Shown here one piece after another: positions 1 through 10,111 of a DNA stretch of 64,000 bases; the first letter of the stretch is position 1; each line of letters begins with the position of its first letter. Made by a program: the position numbers and the translations under genes. Origin of the DNA: Sphingorhabdus contaminans (GTDB lineage: Bacteria; Pseudomonadota; Alphaproteobacteria; Sphingomonadales; Sphingomonadaceae); the NCBI RefSeq assembly GCF_007280415.1, contig NZ_VKKU01000001.1:1054001-1118000 (forward strand). The letters are read 5' to 3'. A model generated the notes under the pieces. It did no database searches and had not been told where the DNA came from. It saw only the letters and a list, made by a program, of their open reading frames with translations.

Positions 1-404
1 ATTTCCTTCTTGGTGAAGCCGTGCGTATCGCCCGAAAGCTGCTCTTCAAGAGTCTTCAGCTTTTTGATCGAGTTCGAAATGGTCTTCCAGTTGGTGAGCA
101 TGCCGCCCAGCCAGCGATGGTTGACGAAATGCTGACCCGAAGCACGTGCGGCGTCGGCGATCGGACCCTGCGCCTGGCGCTTGGTGCCGACGAACAGAAC
201 CTTGCCACCTGCGGCGACAGTCTGCGCAACGAAATCGAGTGCGCGCGCAAACAAGGGCACGGACTGCGACAGGTCAAGAATGTGAATGCCGTTGCGCGCG
301 CCGAAGATATACGGCTTCATACGCGGGTTCCAACGGTGTGTCTGGTGGCCGAAATGGGCTCCAGCTTCAAGCAATTGCTGCATGGTAACGACAGGTGCCG
401 CCAT
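1..404 (-). CDS. rpsB: 30S ribosomal protein S2 (N-terminal part)
   Basis: Small-subunit ribosomal protein S2, needed for mRNA binding and translation initiation. The minus-strand frame begins [20 protein letters not shown] and continues through the S2 hallmarks [16 protein letters not shown], GTKRQAQ and [12 protein letters not shown]. The ATG at 404 follows a strong Shine-Dalgarno (GGAAGGAGAAGTACC). About 134 residues are visible and the C-terminus runs off the left edge. tsf usually follows rpsB but would lie outside the window. A structured 5' leader sits just upstream (431-494). Identity is secure. Confidence 0.97.
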   Translation of the reverse strand, partial: MAAPVVTMQQLLEAGAHFGHQTHRWNPRMKPYIFGARNGIHILDLSQSVPLFARALDFVAQTVAAGGKVLFVGTKRQAQGPIADAARASGQHFVNHRWLGGMLTNWKTISNSIKKLKTLEEQLSGDTHGFTKKE

Positions 405-430
405 GGTACTTCTCCTTCCGGTTGAGCCTC

Positions 431-494
431 TGGGGAACGAGAACATCACAACACCCTGAAAGGGTGCGATCCGCACCGGTATGGTTGTTCCCCA
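431..494 (-). promoter_or_regulatory. Structured 5' leader of rpsB (candidate autoregulatory RNA)
   Basis: Read on the minus strand, an 8-bp perfect outer stem (494-487 with 438-431, UGGGGAAC/GUUCCCCA) encloses two alternative hairpins. One is GGUGCG-GAU-CGCACC (477-463). The other is CACCC-UUUCA-GGGUG (466-452). They share bases 463-466, so only one can form at a time. The structure ends 26 nt before the rpsB start codon. Feedback control of rpsB by S2 through its leader is known in gammaproteobacteria; that this leader does the same is inference. Confidence 0.55.
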
Positions 495-611
495 TGTGGA
501 ATGAGCGCGCCGTTAGAGTGCAACGCCGGATTCGTCAAGCACTAAAGCCGATTAATAGGAGGTTCACCGTGCGCAGTTACCTGCTGGTGCCCAATCTTAA
601 GGAGAATCGCG

Positions 612-1016
612 ATGGCCGTCTTGAAATATATCATTCTGGCCAGCGCGCTGATTGGTTCGACCAATGTTATTGCCGAGGACGAGGTTGTCCCCACCGCATC
701 CGAGATGCCGGAAAGAATATCCTTCCTTGTCGCATTCGGGGATGAAAAGTGCCGCGAACCCGAGGGTGACGAAATCGTGGTCTGCGCGACCGTCCCGGAG
801 AATGAACGGTATCGCATACCTCTGGCCTTACGGAAGAAGGAACGTGTGGTGACCGATCGTTCCTGGTCATCGGCTGTCCAGACACTGGATTCTTTTGCTG
901 CCGACCTTCGCCCCAATAGCTGTTCGGTAAACGGAACAGGCGGTTTTACCGGCTGCACGCAAAAAATGTTGCAACAATGGTTTGCCGAGCGACGGTCCAA
1001 ACAGCGCGCAAATTGA
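612..1016 (+). CDS. Small exported protein of unknown function
   Basis: A 134-residue protein with a likely signal peptide (MAVLKYIILASALIGSTNVIAE). The mature part has a cysteine pair in a DEKCREPEGDEIVVCAT block followed by NERYRIPLALR. I associate this block with uncharacterised sphingomonad periplasmic proteins, from memory only. Two more cysteines (CSVNGTGGFTGC) near the C-terminus could make a second disulfide. The start has a good ribosome binding site (AAGGAG, 600-605). Function is unknown; periplasmic or envelope location is inferred from the signal peptide and the even cysteine count. Confidence 0.8.
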   Translation: MAVLKYIILASALIGSTNVIAEDEVVPTASEMPERISFLVAFGDEKCREPEGDEIVVCATVPENERYRIPLALRKKERVVTDRSWSSAVQTLDSFAADLRPNSCSVNGTGGFTGCTQKMLQQWFAERRSKQRAN

Positions 1017-1036
1017 ACTTTTTCCGTCAAAGCTAG

Positions 1037-1078
1037 TTATCCACAGGCAATCCACAGATCATTCCTGCTGATTGCCTG
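1037..1078. promoter_or_regulatory. DnaA-box-like site plus inverted repeat
   Basis: TTATCCACA at 1037-1045 matches the DnaA-box consensus exactly. A second partial copy (ATCCACAG) follows at 1050-1057. The region also contains a perfect 9-bp inverted repeat, CAGGCAATC (1044-1052) and GATTGCCTG (1070-1078). No T-run follows, so it is not an obvious intrinsic terminator for the upstream gene. One exact box does not make an origin. It could titrate DnaA or regulate transcription, or it could be chance. Confidence 0.35.
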
Positions 1079-1091
1079 CCCTTAAAAGCGC

Positions 1092-1122
1092 TTGACAAAA
1101 GAGAACATATAGAGAACATATA
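1092..1122 (+). promoter_or_regulatory. Promoter -35 overlapped by a LexA-type SOS box
   Basis: TTGACA at 1092-1097 is a consensus -35 element. Right behind it lie two tandem copies of an 11-bp unit, GAGAACATATA (1101-1111 and 1112-1122). These create GAAC (1103-1106), a 7-nt spacer and GAAC (1114-1117). GAAC-N7-GAAC (or GTTC-N7-GTTC) is the established LexA operator of alphaproteobacteria. The box covers the place where the -10 element should be, which suits repression. Its target would be the small membrane protein at 1195. Confidence 0.6.
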
Positions 1123-1194
1123 GGACAAGTCGTTCATAAAACAGCAAGCTAACCCCCTTTATAGACGACATGGGGGACAGAAAGGACCAGTGCC

Positions 1195-1440
1195 ATGACC
1201 CTCATTGCTTCCCTCCTCTTCGCTATCGCCCTTATTGCATCGGTAGCTGTAATTGCCCTCACCTTCTCGAACGCAATGCCGCGTATCATTGAAGTGATCG
1301 ATATGGAATTTTCGCCAGCCGTCGTGGTCGAACGCCGCATCACTTTCGGTGAAGTGAAAGGCCGCAAACCACAAACTGCCGAGGTTATTGCGTTTCCGAT
1401 CAAAGCCGCAATTCAGCCGGACTTTCGTATCGCTGCCTGA
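1195..1440 (+). CDS. Small membrane protein, probably LexA-regulated
   Basis: An 81-residue protein with one hydrophobic N-terminal segment (about residues 2-25, LIASLLFAIALIASVAVIALTF), followed by a mixed 55-residue tail. A purine-rich AAAGGA lies 13 nt before the ATG. It is a single-gene unit: a LexA-type operator sits over its promoter and a strong terminator follows (1467-1490). I do not recognise the family. Small inner-membrane SOS products such as Caulobacter SidA block cell division, so an SOS-induced membrane effector is a reasonable but untested guess. Confidence 0.65.
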   Translation: MTLIASLLFAIALIASVAVIALTFSNAMPRIIEVIDMEFSPAVVVERRITFGEVKGRKPQTAEVIAFPIKAAIQPDFRIAA

Positions 1441-1466
1441 TCGGCATTACTGCCCTTGTTAAAAAG

Positions 1467-1490
1467 AAAGCGCCCGCGGGCGCTTTTTTT
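1467..1490 (+). terminator. Intrinsic terminator after the small membrane protein
   Basis: Perfect 20-nt palindrome AAAGCGCCCGCGGGCGCTTT (1467-1486) followed by more T residues (to 1490). It ends the 1195-1440 transcript. The A-rich left flank lets it work in the minus direction as well. Confidence 0.85.
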
Positions 1491-1510
1491 ATCCGGAAGG
1501 GATCCGCCAT

Positions 1511-1541
1511 AAAGAAAAGGGCGGAAGCTTGCGCCCCGCCC
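1511..1541 (-). terminator. Intrinsic terminator of hupB
   Basis: On the minus strand GGGCGG (1541-1536) pairs with CCGCCC (1524-1519) and a T-rich tract TTTTCTTT follows (1518-1511). It sits just past the hupB stop codon at 1568. Confidence 0.75.
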
Positions 1542-1567
1542 TCTTCTCCAAAAACTGGAAGTGAAAT

Positions 1568-1840
1568 TTAGTTCACTGCGTCCTTGAGAGCCTTACCAGC
1601 CTTGAACTTGGGCTGGGTCGATGCCTTGATGGTCATCGGCTCACCCGTACGCGGGTTACGGCCGGTCGATGCCTTGCGCTTTGCAACGCCAAAGGTACCG
1701 AAACCGACGAGGCGGACTTCTCCACCCTTCTTCAGAGCACCGGTGATGGCGTCGAAGGTTGCTTCAACAGCTTTACCTGCATCAGCCTTGGTCAAGCCGC
1801 TTGCGTCGGCTACTGCATTAACGAGATCTTGTTTGTTCAT
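1568..1840 (-). CDS. hupB: Nucleoid protein HU
   Basis: A 90-residue HU/IHF-family DNA-bending protein beginning MNKQDLVNAVADASGLTKAD. The DNA-binding signature GFGTFGVAKRKASTGRNPRTG and the beta-arm region (MTIKASTQPKFKAGKALK) are both present. Length is typical of HU and it lacks the features of IHF subunits. Stand-alone gene with its own terminator downstream, 194 bp from lon. HU next to lon is a common bacterial arrangement. The symbol is by family; hup would be equally fair. Confidence 0.95.
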   Translation of the reverse strand: MNKQDLVNAVADASGLTKADAGKAVEATFDAITGALKKGGEVRLVGFGTFGVAKRKASTGRNPRTGEPMTIKASTQPKFKAGKALKDAVN

Positions 1841-2034
1841 ACTGGGAACCCCCCTCTCAAAAAGAATATGTGATGACTCGCTTATTATTTAATTGAGTCG
1901 CGGCGTGGGCCGGTGGCGGGATAATGATGAGAATGTGCGCGCTGTCAAAGGAAATATCGGCATAAATCCGTCATTTTCTGTGAAAAACACGACGTTCTGA
2001 CATCAGTTGCACTTCTCCGCCCCGGCGAACGCCC

Positions 2035-4434
<2,400 letters not shown>

Positions 4435-4584
4435 ATTAACTCCAATGAGCTGTCCCGAATGCGGCAACAAGCTGTGTTGAGGTGCAATATGTGCGCTTTT
4501 CCTGTGCTTTCAATGAATTTACGTTGAATGCAGCCGATTTGTTGGGGAAAAGCCCGGTTTTACGCAGTATTTGCCTATACTCCG

Positions 4585-4620
4585 CTTCTGCCGTCCACGA
4601 AAACGCGCGCACGGCAGAAG
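4585..4620 (-). terminator. Long inverted repeat after ybaB (terminator-like, no T-run)
   Basis: A perfect 10-bp inverted repeat (CTTCTGCCGT at 4585-4594, ACGGCAGAAG at 4611-4620) with a 16-nt loop begins 21 nt past the ybaB stop. A smaller repeat AGTAT-TTGCCT-ATACT (4566-4581) follows. Without a T-run it may be a weak or Rho-assisted terminator of dnaX-ybaB, or an RNA-stability element. The rest of the gap before lon probably carries the lon promoter; I saw no clear heat-shock consensus. Confidence 0.4.
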
Positions 4621-4641
4621 GAGCAATCATCCATTTCAGGA

Positions 4642-4977
4642 TCAGAACGGTAATTTGAACCCTGCTGGCAAAGGCAGTCCGCTCGACATCTTGCCCATCT
4701 CGGCATTGCTGGCGGCGTCGGCCTTGTCGCGGGCGTCGTTAAACGCGGCGGTGATCAGGTCTTCTAACATGGTCTTGTCGGCAGGGACGATCAGACTGTC
4801 GTCGATGGCCACACCCAATATGCGGCCCTTGGCCGTTGCACGCACCTTGACGAGGCCACCCCCCGAAACGCCTTCCACTTCGATCGTGTCGAGAGTTGCC
4901 TGCGCCTGTTCCATCTGTTTCTGGATATTCTGCGCTGCTTCTTGCGCAGCCTTAATCATTTCTTCCATGCTCTTCAT
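4642..4977 (-). CDS. ybaB: Nucleoid-associated protein YbaB/EbfC
   Basis: A 111-residue YbaB/EbfC-family DNA-binding protein. The N-terminal helix is rich in Gln, Ala and Glu (MKSMEEMIKAAQEAAQNIQK), followed by the conserved core VEGVSGGGLVKV and the VPADKTMLEDLITAAFNDA segment. Its ATG overlaps the dnaX stop (ATGA, 4974-4977), the classic dnaX-ybaB operon link. Members bind DNA non-specifically and are often placed near recombination or replication genes; recR is absent here. Confidence 0.93.
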   Translation of the reverse strand: MKSMEEMIKAAQEAAQNIQKQMEQAQATLDTIEVEGVSGGGLVKVRATAKGRILGVAIDDSLIVPADKTMLEDLITAAFNDARDKADAASNAEMGKMSSGLPLPAGFKLPF

Positions 4978-6701
4978 GCACGTTTACTCCATTGTGATTC
5001 ACTCTCGTCGCTGTCGAGCAGTTCAGCTTCGGGGAAAGCCGCGAATGCGGCCTTTACCAGGGGGGATTCCAATATGGCGCGTCGGCCTGCTTCCGCCGCC
5101 GCCCTTTCCTGTTCCAACAGGCTGGGCTGGGCGTCTCCGTCTCTTTCTTCCAAATCCCAACGGGTTCCCGTGACCTTGGCTAAAGCGTCCCGCAGTTCCG
5201 GAACAAAAGATGGCGGCACCGGTCCGGCCAACTGATATGCGAGCAACGGTGGAGCATATTCGACCAATCGCATCACATCGCGCAATGTCATTTCCAGACT
5301 GACAAAACCGTCCCGTGCCAGTCGTTCCAGGAGCGCTGGAAAATCTGCCGGCATCAGCGATGTGACAGTCGGCGATGCCGGAATATCAAGCGCGGTGGGG
5401 GCCGAGGCGGGTGGCGCCGAAACAAAACTGCCCTGGGCGAGCATTTTGGCCAGTTCGCCGGGATCAGGCAGCGTTGCCGCGTGAATGACACGAAGCAGGG
5501 CCATATCGGCGGCATCCAGCGGCACAGCCGCGCGCGCGACCTCCTCCTGCCCCTTCAGAAGCAACTGCCACAAACGGTGCAGAACAGGGAATGAAAGACG
5601 ATCCGCCTGATCCTCCGCCAGTGCGGACGCGTCGGCGTCGAGTGCGCCGTCACGCGGGGCGCCGACCTTGATCAGGGTCAACCGGTGTACTTCGGACAAA
5701 AGTCCTGCAAACATCGCCAACGGTTCAACGCCCAGATTATACTGGTTTTTGGCCTCCGCCAGCATCGCCTGTGCGTCGCCTGCCAGAATGAGGGCGAAAA
5801 GCCGGCGGATTGCACCCCGATCCGAAAGTCCCAGCATATCGCGCACCTGCGCCGCTGTTACCTTGCCATGGCCATCCATATCGGCATGGGCAATTGCCTG
5901 GTCGAGGATCGACAGTCCGTCGCGCACCGAACCTTCGGCAGCTTGCGCGACCAGCGTGAGGGCATCCGGCTCGGCCTCGACCGCTTCCTTGCGCGTAATC
6001 TCCGCAAAATGGCTGGCGAGGAGTTCGGTTGGAATCCGTTTGAGGTCAAAACGCTGGCAACGCGACAAGACGGTGATGGGAACCTTGTTCACTTCGGTTG
6101 TAGCGAACAGGAATTTCACATGTCCCGGCGGCTCTTCCAATGTTTTCAAAAGCGCGTTGAACGCGTTTTTCGACAGCATGTGGACTTCGTCGATGATGTA
6201 GATCTTGTAACGCGCCGACACCGCCGAATAGCGGACCGCCTCGATGATTTCGCGGACATCGTCGACGCCGGTATGGCTGGCCGCATCCATTTCGATAACG
6301 TCGATATGACGCCCTTCGGCAATGGACAGGCACGGTTCGCACTGACCACAGGGGTCTATGGTCGGCCCGCCCTGCCCGTCAGTGCCGACGCAGTTCAGTG
6401 CCTTGGCAATCAGGCGCGCGGTCGACGTTTTGCCGACCCCGCGGACACCCGTCATCAGAAATGCGTGCGCCAGACGGTCGCGCTTGATCGCATTCCCCAG
6501 GGTTTGCACCATCGCATCCTGGCCGATCAGCTCGGCAAATGTCTGCGGACGGTATTTGCGCGCCAGGACCCGATAGGCCGCGCCGCCCGATGCTGCGGGC
6601 TTTGCAGGCGCTTGCACATCCAGTCCCAGCCCCAATGCATCATCGGGCATATCCGGATCGCGCGCGGCGAGGTCAGGGGTGGTGGAATCAGGCATCGACA
6701 T
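4974..6701 (-). CDS. dnaX: DNA polymerase III subunit gamma/tau
   Basis: Clamp-loader ATPase of the replisome. In the 575-residue protein: YRVLARKYRPQTFAELIGQ (about 43-61), Walker A GVRGVGKT (85-92), a zinc knuckle with Cys 104, 118, 121 and 124, DEVHMLSKNAFNALLKTLEEPP, and sensor FATTEVNKVPITVLSRCQRF. A 40-residue N-terminal extension precedes the conserved core. The tau C-terminal region is short. ybaB overlaps by 4 nt downstream, and the SRP RNA gene lies immediately upstream on the same strand. An alternative ATG lies two codons in (6695). Confidence 0.96.
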   Translation of the reverse strand: MSMPDSTTPDLAARDPDMPDDALGLGLDVQAPAKPAASGGAAYRVLARKYRPQTFAELIGQDAMVQTLGNAIKRDRLAHAFLMTGVRGVGKTSTARLIAKALNCVGTDGQGGPTIDPCGQCEPCLSIAEGRHIDVIEMDAASHTGVDDVREIIEAVRYSAVSARYKIYIIDEVHMLSKNAFNALLKTLEEPPGHVKFLFATTEVNKVPITVLSRCQRFDLKRIPTELLASHFAEITRKEAVEAEPDALTLVAQAAEGSVRDGLSILDQAIAHADMDGHGKVTAAQVRDMLGLSDRGAIRRLFALILAGDAQAMLAEAKNQYNLGVEPLAMFAGLLSEVHRLTLIKVGAPRDGALDADASALAEDQADRLSFPVLHRLWQLLLKGQEEVARAAVPLDAADMALLRVIHAATLPDPGELAKMLAQGSFVSAPPASAPTALDIPASPTVTSLMPADFPALLERLARDGFVSLEMTLRDVMRLVEYAPPLLAYQLAGPVPPSFVPELRDALAKVTGTRWDLEERDGDAQPSLLEQERAAAEAGRRAILESPLVKAAFAAFPEAELLDSDESESQWSKRA

Positions 6702-6756
6702 AGTGTTAGGCCGCTCTTCGCGGATTGTCGAAATGTTCTCAAGCGATTTGGAAAAA

Positions 6757-6846
6757 TAGGAGCCGAATGACCCGCAGCGAATTCGTTGTGGCTGCTTCCG
6801 TCAGGATCTGACCAGGTTGGCGAGTGCCACGTCCATCCGACTCCCG
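6757..6846 (-). ncRNA. ffs: Signal recognition particle RNA (4.5S type)
   Basis: On the minus strand the universally conserved SRP helix 8 core is visible: GGTCAGATCC-TGAC-GGAAGCAGCC, aligning base for base with E. coli GGTCAGGTCC-GGAA-GGAAGCAGCC. The apical tetraloop is UGAC, of the permitted URRC type. The ends close in an 11-bp stem: GGAGUCGGAUG (6844-6834) with CAUUCGGCUCC (6769-6759), including G-U pairs. A U-rich run (TATTTTTC, 6758-6751) follows as terminator. Exact ends are estimated. The gene lies directly before dnaX. Confidence 0.9.
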
Positions 6847-6985
6847 CCGCGCATATGGCGACACACTGGCCAAAATGCAAGCGCAGCCAGTGCAGAAGAT
6901 GGTAAACCGGCACTTTACCTTATGCCAAAACCCGTTGTTCACCCTGATCACCTATCGCAGGTCGTTCAGAATGGGAGATTCGGAT

Positions 6986-7333
6986 ATGACCATCTCGCAC
7001 ATAACGGGTCAAAACTACATGCGTTACGAAGACGCCGCACAGGAAGATCGCAGCGCACCGCGCGTCAAGTTGCACATTCCGGCGCAGATGCGGCCTTCCG
7101 GCTCGCCGTCTTTTTCGGTCATTGTGAAAGATCTGTCGCTGTCGGGCGTGGCTTGTGAGGCCTTAACCGGCATGTCCGCCGGCACGCGCGTGTGGCTCAC
7201 CCTCCCCGGCCTGTCCGCCCTTCAGGCCAAGATCGTCTGGAACGATGGCACGATGGTGGGTTGCGAGTTTGACACCTTGCTGAACCTCGCCGTCATGGAA
7301 AACATCCTCGCCCGCTTCCCCGTGCAGGCCTGA
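6986..7333 (+). CDS. PilZ-domain protein
   Basis: About 115 residues with a PilZ-like layout: a basic-acidic N-terminus ending DRSAPRVKLHIPAQMR (the R-x3-R-like c-di-GMP segment is weak here) and the second motif DLSLSGVACEA, corresponding to the D/N-x-S-x-x-G signature. It is probably a cytoplasmic c-di-GMP effector, or a degenerate one because the first motif is not canonical. I chose the ATG at 6986 because GGGAGA precedes it by 7 nt. Longer open-frame starts upstream would run across the SRP RNA gene. The partner is unknown. Confidence 0.7.
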   Translation: MTISHITGQNYMRYEDAAQEDRSAPRVKLHIPAQMRPSGSPSFSVIVKDLSLSGVACEALTGMSAGTRVWLTLPGLSALQAKIVWNDGTMVGCEFDTLLNLAVMENILARFPVQA

Positions 7334-7361
7334 TCGTTACCGACAGGATTGCGCAGCAGCG

Positions 7362-8762
7362 TCAGGCGTTGCGGAGGTACCAGTCATAGTCAATCGACGG
7401 GACCTGCCCGAAATAGCGGTCCTGTTCGACGCGTTTGACGATGGTGTACATCTCGACAAATCGTTCGCCCAGATAATCGCGCATCAGGCTGGAGCCATGG
7501 AACCGGTCGACCGACGCGAACCAGTTGCTCGGCGGTTTGTCGTCACCTGAGCTGTCCCTGTCATAGCCGTTGCCGACCACGGCAGGGCCGGGGTCGATCT
7601 GGTTCGTGATGCCATGATGGATACCGGCCAACACCCCTGCAACCGCAAGATACGGGTTCGCATCCGCACCACAGGCGCGATGTTCGACATGGCGGCTGGA
7701 GGGAGGACCTGCCGGAATGCGGAAGGAAACGGTGCGGTTATTGACGCCCCATGTCGGCGCGACCGGCGCGTAGCTGTTCGCCTTAAAGCGGCGGTAGCTG
7801 TTGGCGTGCGGCGCAAACAGGGCAAAGCAATCGCCAACGGTGCCAATCATTCCGCCAATGGCGTGGCGCAGCATCGGCGTCCCTTCGGGATCATCGGCAG
7901 CGAACAGGTTTTTGCCATCGGCATCGTTCATCGAGACATGAATATGCATGCCGCTTCCGGCCTGTTCGGCAAAAGGCTTCGCCATGAAGGTTGCCTCCAG
8001 ACCATGCGCCTGCGCGACGGCCTTGACCACGCGCTTGTACATGATGGCATCATCGCACGCGCGCAGCACGTCGGGCTTGTAGCGCAGCGTCAGTTCGCAC
8101 TGGCCGGGCGCAAATTCCGAAATGGCTGACTCCAGCGGCAGTCCCTGAATATCGCAGGCTTCGTACAATTCGTCAAAAAAGGGTCGAAAATCGTCAAGTT
8201 CGCGCAAGCCATAGACTTCGACCATTTGCGGCGTACTGCCGCTATAGTCGGGCCGCGCCGGTCGAACCGAACCGTCACGCGCACGCTTTGGGTCGAGCAG
8301 GTAGAATTCCAGCTCCACCGCCAGTGCCGGGGTCAGGCCCATTTCGGCAAAACGGTCGACAACCAGGCCCAGCACATGACGCGGGTCAAGGTCGTGCGGC
8401 TGGCCGTCAAGTTCGTAAAAATCGACCATGAACTGCGCCGCATTGTCCCCTGCCCACGGCGTCCGCACCAAGGTGCCAGGGATAGGCTTCATCGAACGGT
8501 CGGCGTCACCATCTTCCCAGACCAGTCCGGTTTCGACAGTATCCTGTCCCGTAATGTCGACGACGGCGATCGAGCCCGGGAAGAAACGACCGATTTCATA
8601 AACCGAAAGCACCTCATGCTGCCGCAACCGCTTGCCGCGCGGGACGCCGCCCATATCGGTGTAGATCATTTCGATCGAATCAATGTCCGGATTTGCCGCA
8701 AAAAAGGCCTCTGCTTCGCTGCGCGGTGCGATCTTTGCCGATGAAATGGCGCGTTTTGTCAT
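7362..8762 (-). CDS. Glutamine synthetase-like gamma-glutamyl-amine ligase (PuuA-like), copy 2
   Basis: A 466-residue glutamine-synthetase-fold enzyme of the PuuA group, which joins glutamate to an amine using ATP. It has an N-terminal beta-grasp part (IEMIYTDMGGVPRGKRL), the catalytic-domain motif AKPFAEQAGSGMHIHVS, the EFYLLDP glutamate region and NPYLAVAGVLAG. It lacks the adenylylation-loop sequence of housekeeping GlnA. Its ATG overlaps the aminotransferase stop by 4 nt, so it is the last gene of the amine cluster. Substrate (putrescine or another amine) cannot be fixed from sequence. Confidence 0.85.
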   Translation of the reverse strand: MTKRAISSAKIAPRSEAEAFFAANPDIDSIEMIYTDMGGVPRGKRLRQHEVLSVYEIGRFFPGSIAVVDITGQDTVETGLVWEDGDADRSMKPIPGTLVRTPWAGDNAAQFMVDFYELDGQPHDLDPRHVLGLVVDRFAEMGLTPALAVELEFYLLDPKRARDGSVRPARPDYSGSTPQMVEVYGLRELDDFRPFFDELYEACDIQGLPLESAISEFAPGQCELTLRYKPDVLRACDDAIMYKRVVKAVAQAHGLEATFMAKPFAEQAGSGMHIHVSMNDADGKNLFAADDPEGTPMLRHAIGGMIGTVGDCFALFAPHANSYRRFKANSYAPVAPTWGVNNRTVSFRIPAGPPSSRHVEHRACGADANPYLAVAGVLAGIHHGITNQIDPGPAVVGNGYDRDSSGDDKPPSNWFASVDRFHGSSLMRDYLGERFVEMYTIVKRVEQDRYFGQVPSIDYDWYLRNA

Positions 8763-10111
8763 GCTTTTATCTCCAAAAGCTCGCCTACACAGGAATCGAG
8801 CGCGTGCAAGAGGCGATCCACCTGCTCCGGCCGGGTGACCGGACTGAGCAGCATCATATTGTGGAACGGTGCGAGTAAAATGCCGCGGTTGGTCAGATAG
8901 AGATGGATCGCTGATTCCAGTTCATGGTCCATCGCCGCCCGGGCTTCGCTGCCGTTACGCGGGGGCTCGGATACGCAGACAAATTCGACCCGTGCGCCCA
9001 CATGGCTGACATGCCAGGGCAAGCCACGAACATCAATTATCTGACGCAGTCCCGACACCAACCTGTCCGCCATGGCGAGCATATGGTCATAAGCCGGCCG
9101 CGTAATGACCTGCCCAAGCATCGCATGCATGGCCGTGATTGCCAGTGCATTGGCCGAAAGCGTGGCGCCGATACCGCTATGTCCGGAAGGTCGCGACTTG
9201 TTCAACGCCTCCATGCGGGCGGACACCTGCGCGGTAAATCCATAAACCGCGCATGGGACACCTCCACCAATCGATTTTCCGATCACCATGATGTCCGGCA
9301 TCGGGCCGTGGCTGTTGCTGTGCCCACCATAGCCTGACGAGATTGTATGGGTTTCATCAAAAACCAGCAACGTGCCGGTGTCGCTGCACAGACGGCGCAA
9401 CGTTTCAAGATAGCCGGGTGCATCGCGGACCATGCCGATATTGGTCATGACCGGTTCGGCGAGCACGCAGGCAATGTCACCTGTACGAAGGGCGCTTTCC
9501 AACGCGTCAAAGTCATTAAATTCTACGGCGACGGTCGTCGGCAGCAAATCCTGCACCTGACCGATCAGGCTCGGCCGATTGACGGCGACCCCGTCGCGCA
9601 GATCGACAAATACATCGTCGACCGCACCATGATAGCATCCATTAAAAATCAGAATCTTCTGACGTCCGGTCAATCCGCGACACCACCGAATGACCGCGCG
9701 ATTGGCTTCACTCGCGGTTGTCGTCACCTGCCAATGCGGCAGGCCGAACATTCCGGCCAACATGTTGCTCAACTCGGCACCTTTGACCGTTGGAAGCATG
9801 TAGCTGAGCCCCTGCCCGGCCTGTTGAGCAAGAGCCGCGCTGAGCGCAGGCGGGGAATGTCCGAACATGCTTGCCGTGTCGCCAAGGCAGAAGTCGTCAA
9901 ATTGCTGGCCATCGATACTGGTCAGATGAGCGCCTTCTGCGGATGCAGCTACAATTGGAAAGGGACTTGGCCAATCCAGCATCCAATGAAAGGGAACCTG
10001 CTGGAACCAACCGCTCGAATTTTCAAAGACGCTTTTCGACTTTGGATTATTTGCGACAAAACGAGCACTTTCCCGCGTCCGCAGTGCCGAAATGGCTGAA
10101 GGCTCAATCAT
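8759..10111 (-). CDS. Class III PLP-dependent aminotransferase
   Basis: A 450-residue fold-type I, class III aminotransferase, related to glutamate-1-semialdehyde aminomutase and omega-transaminases. Visible motifs are the cofactor region TTTASEANRAVIRWCRG, the aspartate motif LVFDETHT and the PLP-lysine block VIGKSIGGGVP. The open frame extends upstream to 10375 inside the oxidase gene. The ATG at 10111 is preferred because it makes a 4-nt ATGA overlap with the oxidase stop. In context it likely transaminates the amine or the gamma-glutamylated intermediate. Confidence 0.85.
   Translation of the reverse strand: MIEPSAISALRTRESARFVANNPKSKSVFENSSGWFQQVPFHWMLDWPSPFPIVAASAEGAHLTSIDGQQFDDFCLGDTASMFGHSPPALSAALAQQAGQGLSYMLPTVKGAELSNMLAGMFGLPHWQVTTTASEANRAVIRWCRGLTGRQKILIFNGCYHGAVDDVFVDLRDGVAVNRPSLIGQVQDLLPTTVAVEFNDFDALESALRTGDIACVLAEPVMTNIGMVRDAPGYLETLRRLCSDTGTLLVFDETHTISSGYGGHSNSHGPMPDIMVIGKSIGGGVPCAVYGFTAQVSARMEALNKSRPSGHSGIGATLSANALAITAMHAMLGQVITRPAYDHMLAMADRLVSGLRQIIDVRGLPWHVSHVGARVEFVCVSEPPRNGSEARAAMDHELESAIHLYLTNRGILLAPFHNMMLLSPVTRPEQVDRLLHALDSCVGELLEIKA

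Noticed and set aside
1017-1194. Replication origin near the DnaA box
   Set aside because: Only one exact DnaA box, no AT-rich unwinding region and no dnaA/hemE neighbours.
6824-6985. Longer N-terminus for the PilZ protein
   Set aside because: It would be translated from DNA that encodes the SRP RNA on the other strand, and the inner ATG at 6986 has the better ribosome binding site.
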